NCBI GenBank assembly: GCA_030267565.1
Contig: BRXU01000003.1
Location: 5,617,001 to 5,681,000 of the forward strand
Reading direction: 5' to 3'
Length of the DNA: 64,000 bases
Source: Pleodorina starrii
Lineage: Eukaryota > Chlorophyta > Chlorophyceae > Chlamydomonadales > Volvocaceae
Under the pieces are notes generated by a model. It did not search any database. It was not told the origin of the DNA and worked only from the letters and a program-made list of their open reading frames with translations. This document shows, one piece after another, positions 62,101-64,000 of this stretch; positions within the stretch are counted from its first letter, which is position 1; each line of letters opens with the position of its first letter. A program made the position numbers and the translations under genes.

Positions 62101-64000
62101 GGGAGGTGAGGGGAGAGGGTTTTGAGGGGTTTCGGAGCCACTCCACCGTCCAACCCACCAACTTCAACCCCACGACCTCATCCCCCGGACGCATTATTTC
62201 TTCAACGCGCTTTGCCGTCCCAGTTCGGCCCTATGGGAGGGATGGGTCGTTCACAGGCCTCGGCACGTAACGGCAAACCATCTTCCTGCCCTTCCCGAGA
62301 CGTCGTGACTGACGCACGGGCATGTGCAACCCCACACACGCACAAACACCCACACATGGAATGAACAGCAATTGCAACAGCCGTATCCGCTGCAGCGCAC
62401 GGCGCCAGCTTCTGCCCGGCTGGCTCTACCCTCCGAACGGCCCTTCACGACGCCATCTGCCCACTGTAACCTCGACGAAGCTAAACGACGACGATTACTG
62501 CCAACCCCTTCACGCGCCACCCGAAAACGCAGGTCCAGGGGCCCAGGCGGCCGGGGGCGGCCGAGACTGCTGGCCTTCGCGCGCTCCTACCTGCCCCCCC
62601 GTCTGGTCATGTCGTGCGCGACCGTCATGTTCTACTTCTACCCCAACACCATGCGCGCGCTGCTCTCCATCTTCTCCTGTGTCTCCGTCGACTCGCTCGA
62701 CGGCGCCAACCCACTTGCGGTACGGTTTGTAACCCGTGCCGTACTCTATGACAATCATGTATCGTGCAAGAGGTTGCCGGACAGTGTGCAGTTTCGTGAC
62801 GGTGTGGCGGCGTGACTGAACAGCTGGGGTTCGTGTGGGTGCCTTGGCGGACCCGGGGATGGACGGGAGGGCGGGCGGCGGCCCGGCCGCTGCGTCCACC
62901 AGCTTGTATGTCAGGCTGACTGGACCATGGGTCGGCTCGCCAGGCTGACTGGACCATGGGTCGGCTGGCCAGACTGACTGGACCATGGGTCGGTTGGCCA
63001 GACTGACTGGACCATGGGTCGGCTCGCCAGGCTGACGGGACCATGGGTCGGCTCGCCAGGCTGACTGGACCATGGGTCGGCTCGCCAGGCTGACGGGACC
63101 ATGGGTCGGCTCGGCAGGCTGACCGGACCATGGGTCGGCTCGTGTGGCCGAATGGACCATGGGTCACCCCATGTCATTCCATTCACTCACACCTGCCATT
63201 ATTCGCCCCCGCCCCTCCATCACCCCATCCCTGGCCCCTCCACTCCCCCTTCCCCCCCTCCACCGGGCCCCCCTCGCCCCTCCTCCCCTCCTCCCCCAGG
63301 TATCCGCCGGCCTGCACACGGGCAAGTATTGGACCCAGGACTACAGCGAGCAGTGCTACGTGGGCCGCCACGTGGCGCTGGCCGGGGGGCTGGGGGTGAG
63401 CGGGCTGCTGCTGCTGGGTGTGGGCTGGCCGGCGGGTGTGGCGCTGTGGCTGCACGTCAAGGGCCGCCAGCAGGCACTCGACTTCTCGGACTACTCGATG
63501 GTGGTGTACGCATCATTCCGGGAGATGTACCAGATGAGGTAAGAGACGTATACAGCGAATTCTGCCGGGTCGTGAAGTGGTGCCTGGGGGTGTGGTTGTG
63601 GTGGTGGTGCATGGTTGCGGTGGTGGGGGGGGGGCCGGTGGTAATGTGGTGGTGGAGCGGTCGGCGGGGGGGGGGAAAGCCCTAAACCCTAGCTAGGTCC
63701 TTTTCCTTCTGAAGGTCGGCCTCTCCGTTTTCCCGCCGCGGCCTCTTCCGCCCGCCCGCCCTCGGTTATTTGGCTGCGGTTCTGAAAGGGTTACACTGTC
63801 TGGGTGAACGGTCGGTCCCGGGGGACCCTAAAAAAGGGGGGAATGGTGGGCGCAAAGCCCAACCAGTCACCACACACTCTCCCTCCCCCGCCTCCTCACT
63901 GTTTCCCGCACTCCCACCTTGCCCCGCCCCCCCCCTCTCCTTCCCTCCGCTGCGCTATCTTCTTTACTTCCCCCAGCCGGCCGTGGTGGGGTACCGGTAT
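51215..64000 (+). CDS. Giant secreted beta-helix protein with TRP-like multi-pass C-terminus (3' partial)
   Basis: Exons 51215-51655, 51819-55136, 55590-55661, 55970-56032, 56632-56844, 57178-57747, 58019-58234, 58710-58869, 59107-61340, 61759-62024, 62533-62719, 63300-63538 and 63980 to the edge join in phase to over 2,660 residues. MLRPFRAVFLASLLSLVLAQ is a signal peptide. Exon 2 (148-1253) is a run of polymorphic-outer-membrane-protein-like beta-helix turns (repeated GNxAxxxGGA and N-glycosylation-like NxT/S sites) with a Pro-rich segment near 1138-1180. Cys-rich modules follow (CLACSPGYYNFN, CAEGYTGVLCGSCAPGYG). Membrane spans begin at AYYGLAVLLTAVILAWTI (about 1607) and resume at about 2485, 2542 and 2604. 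Between them lies a loop of about 750 residues rich in Gln, Gly and Ala. The pattern KIFISYVQILALAKAV, FYPNTMRALLSIFSC, CYVGRHVALAG is that of TRP-like C-terminal regions of algal surface proteins. Function is inferred only as a surface receptor or channel-like protein. The acceptor at 59106 was chosen to keep phase. Confidence 0.82.
55423..55436. repeat. Dispersed palindrome, copy 5 (one end base differs)
   Basis: GGACCCATGGGTCG in the intron 55137-55589 of the beta-helix gene. Confidence 0.65.
56971..57020. repeat. (GA)n microsatellite
   Basis: 25 GA units in the intron 56845-57177 of the beta-helix gene. Confidence 0.9.
57872..58008. repeat. (CA)n-rich intron tract
   Basis: A degenerate CA/CG/CT dinucleotide tract just upstream of the acceptor at 58018 in the beta-helix gene. 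A (TG)n tract follows the next donor (58235-58305), so the 216-bp exon is flanked by complementary repeats. Confidence 0.8.
59993..60006. repeat. Dispersed palindrome CGACCCNNGGGTCG, copy 6
   Basis: A 14-bp copy with centre AT in the large loop exon of the beta-helix gene, read Asp-Pro-Trp-Val. A partial copy (CGACCCACGGGAC) follows at 60011. Confidence 0.8.
61884..61897. repeat. Dispersed palindrome CGACCCNNGGGTCG, copy 7
   Basis: A 14-bp copy with centre AC, in exon 10 of the beta-helix gene, read Asp-Pro-Arg-Val. Confidence 0.75.
62912..63168. repeat. 29-bp tandem array (8 units plus a partial) carrying a degenerate palindrome
   Basis: The unit is CAGGCTGACTGGACCATGGG followed by TCGGCTCGC. 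Eight copies lie at exact 29-base spacing with scattered substitutions, then a diverged partial copy, all in the intron 62720-63299 of the beta-helix gene. Each unit contains GGACCATGGGTCGG, the dispersed palindrome less one C. There are no unique spacers, so it is a minisatellite. Confidence 0.9.

Noticed and set aside
62912..63168. Regular 29-bp array considered as a CRISPR array.
   Set aside because: Units are directly adjacent with no unique spacers, and the host is eukaryotic; it is an intronic minisatellite.
63678..63695. CCCTAAACCCTAG resembling a telomere repeat.
   Set aside because: Fewer than two units inside an intron; too short to be an interstitial telomere, and telobox-like octamers occur by chance.

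Overview
The window is nuclear DNA from a green alga, most likely a volvocine or other chlamydomonadalean species. The evidence is a GC-rich sequence, genes built from many short exons with GT-AG introns, long Ala, Gly, Gln and Pro runs inside proteins, (CA)n, (GA)n and (ACGT)-type microsatellites, and gene families typical of Chlamydomonas relatives (GPR1/FUN34/YaaH transporters, LysM proteins, huge beta-helix membrane proteins). All gene models below were assembled by hand: exons were joined only where splice sites were GT-AG and codon phase was kept across every junction.

Left part (1-20.1 kb, all on the plus strand): the 3' portion of a glycerophosphocholine acyltransferase (DUF2838/GPC1 family), a GPR1/FUN34/YaaH acetate-transporter-type gene (GFY), an XB3-like ankyrin-RING E3 ligase with an N-myristoylation signature, and a second GFY gene. 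The two GFY copies flank the E3 gene. Their last exons differ at 1 base in 117, which suggests recent gene conversion, although they differ in N-terminus, C-terminus and one intron position.

Middle part (24.6-42.0 kb, minus strand): one very large gene of 17 exons encoding about 3,365 residues. It starts with ankyrin-like repeats, carries a single 5.76-kb low-complexity exon, and ends in a helical region I cannot assign.

Right part: a tRNA-Ser(UGA) with an 11-nt intron, a complete SPO11 homologue (the meiotic double-strand-break transesterase) on the minus strand, a secreted two-LysM-type protein on the minus strand, and, divergently transcribed from it, a giant secreted/membrane protein. 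That protein has a signal peptide, a polymorphic beta-helix ectodomain, Cys-rich modules and a TRP-like multi-pass C-terminal region. It runs off the right edge.

Two sequence families cut across the genes. One is a 14-bp palindrome, CGACCCNNGGGTCG, found at least seven times, mostly inside exons of unrelated genes. The other is a 30-35 bp motif near the 3' ends of introns in unrelated genes, always in sense orientation. Neither is explained by the gene annotation.
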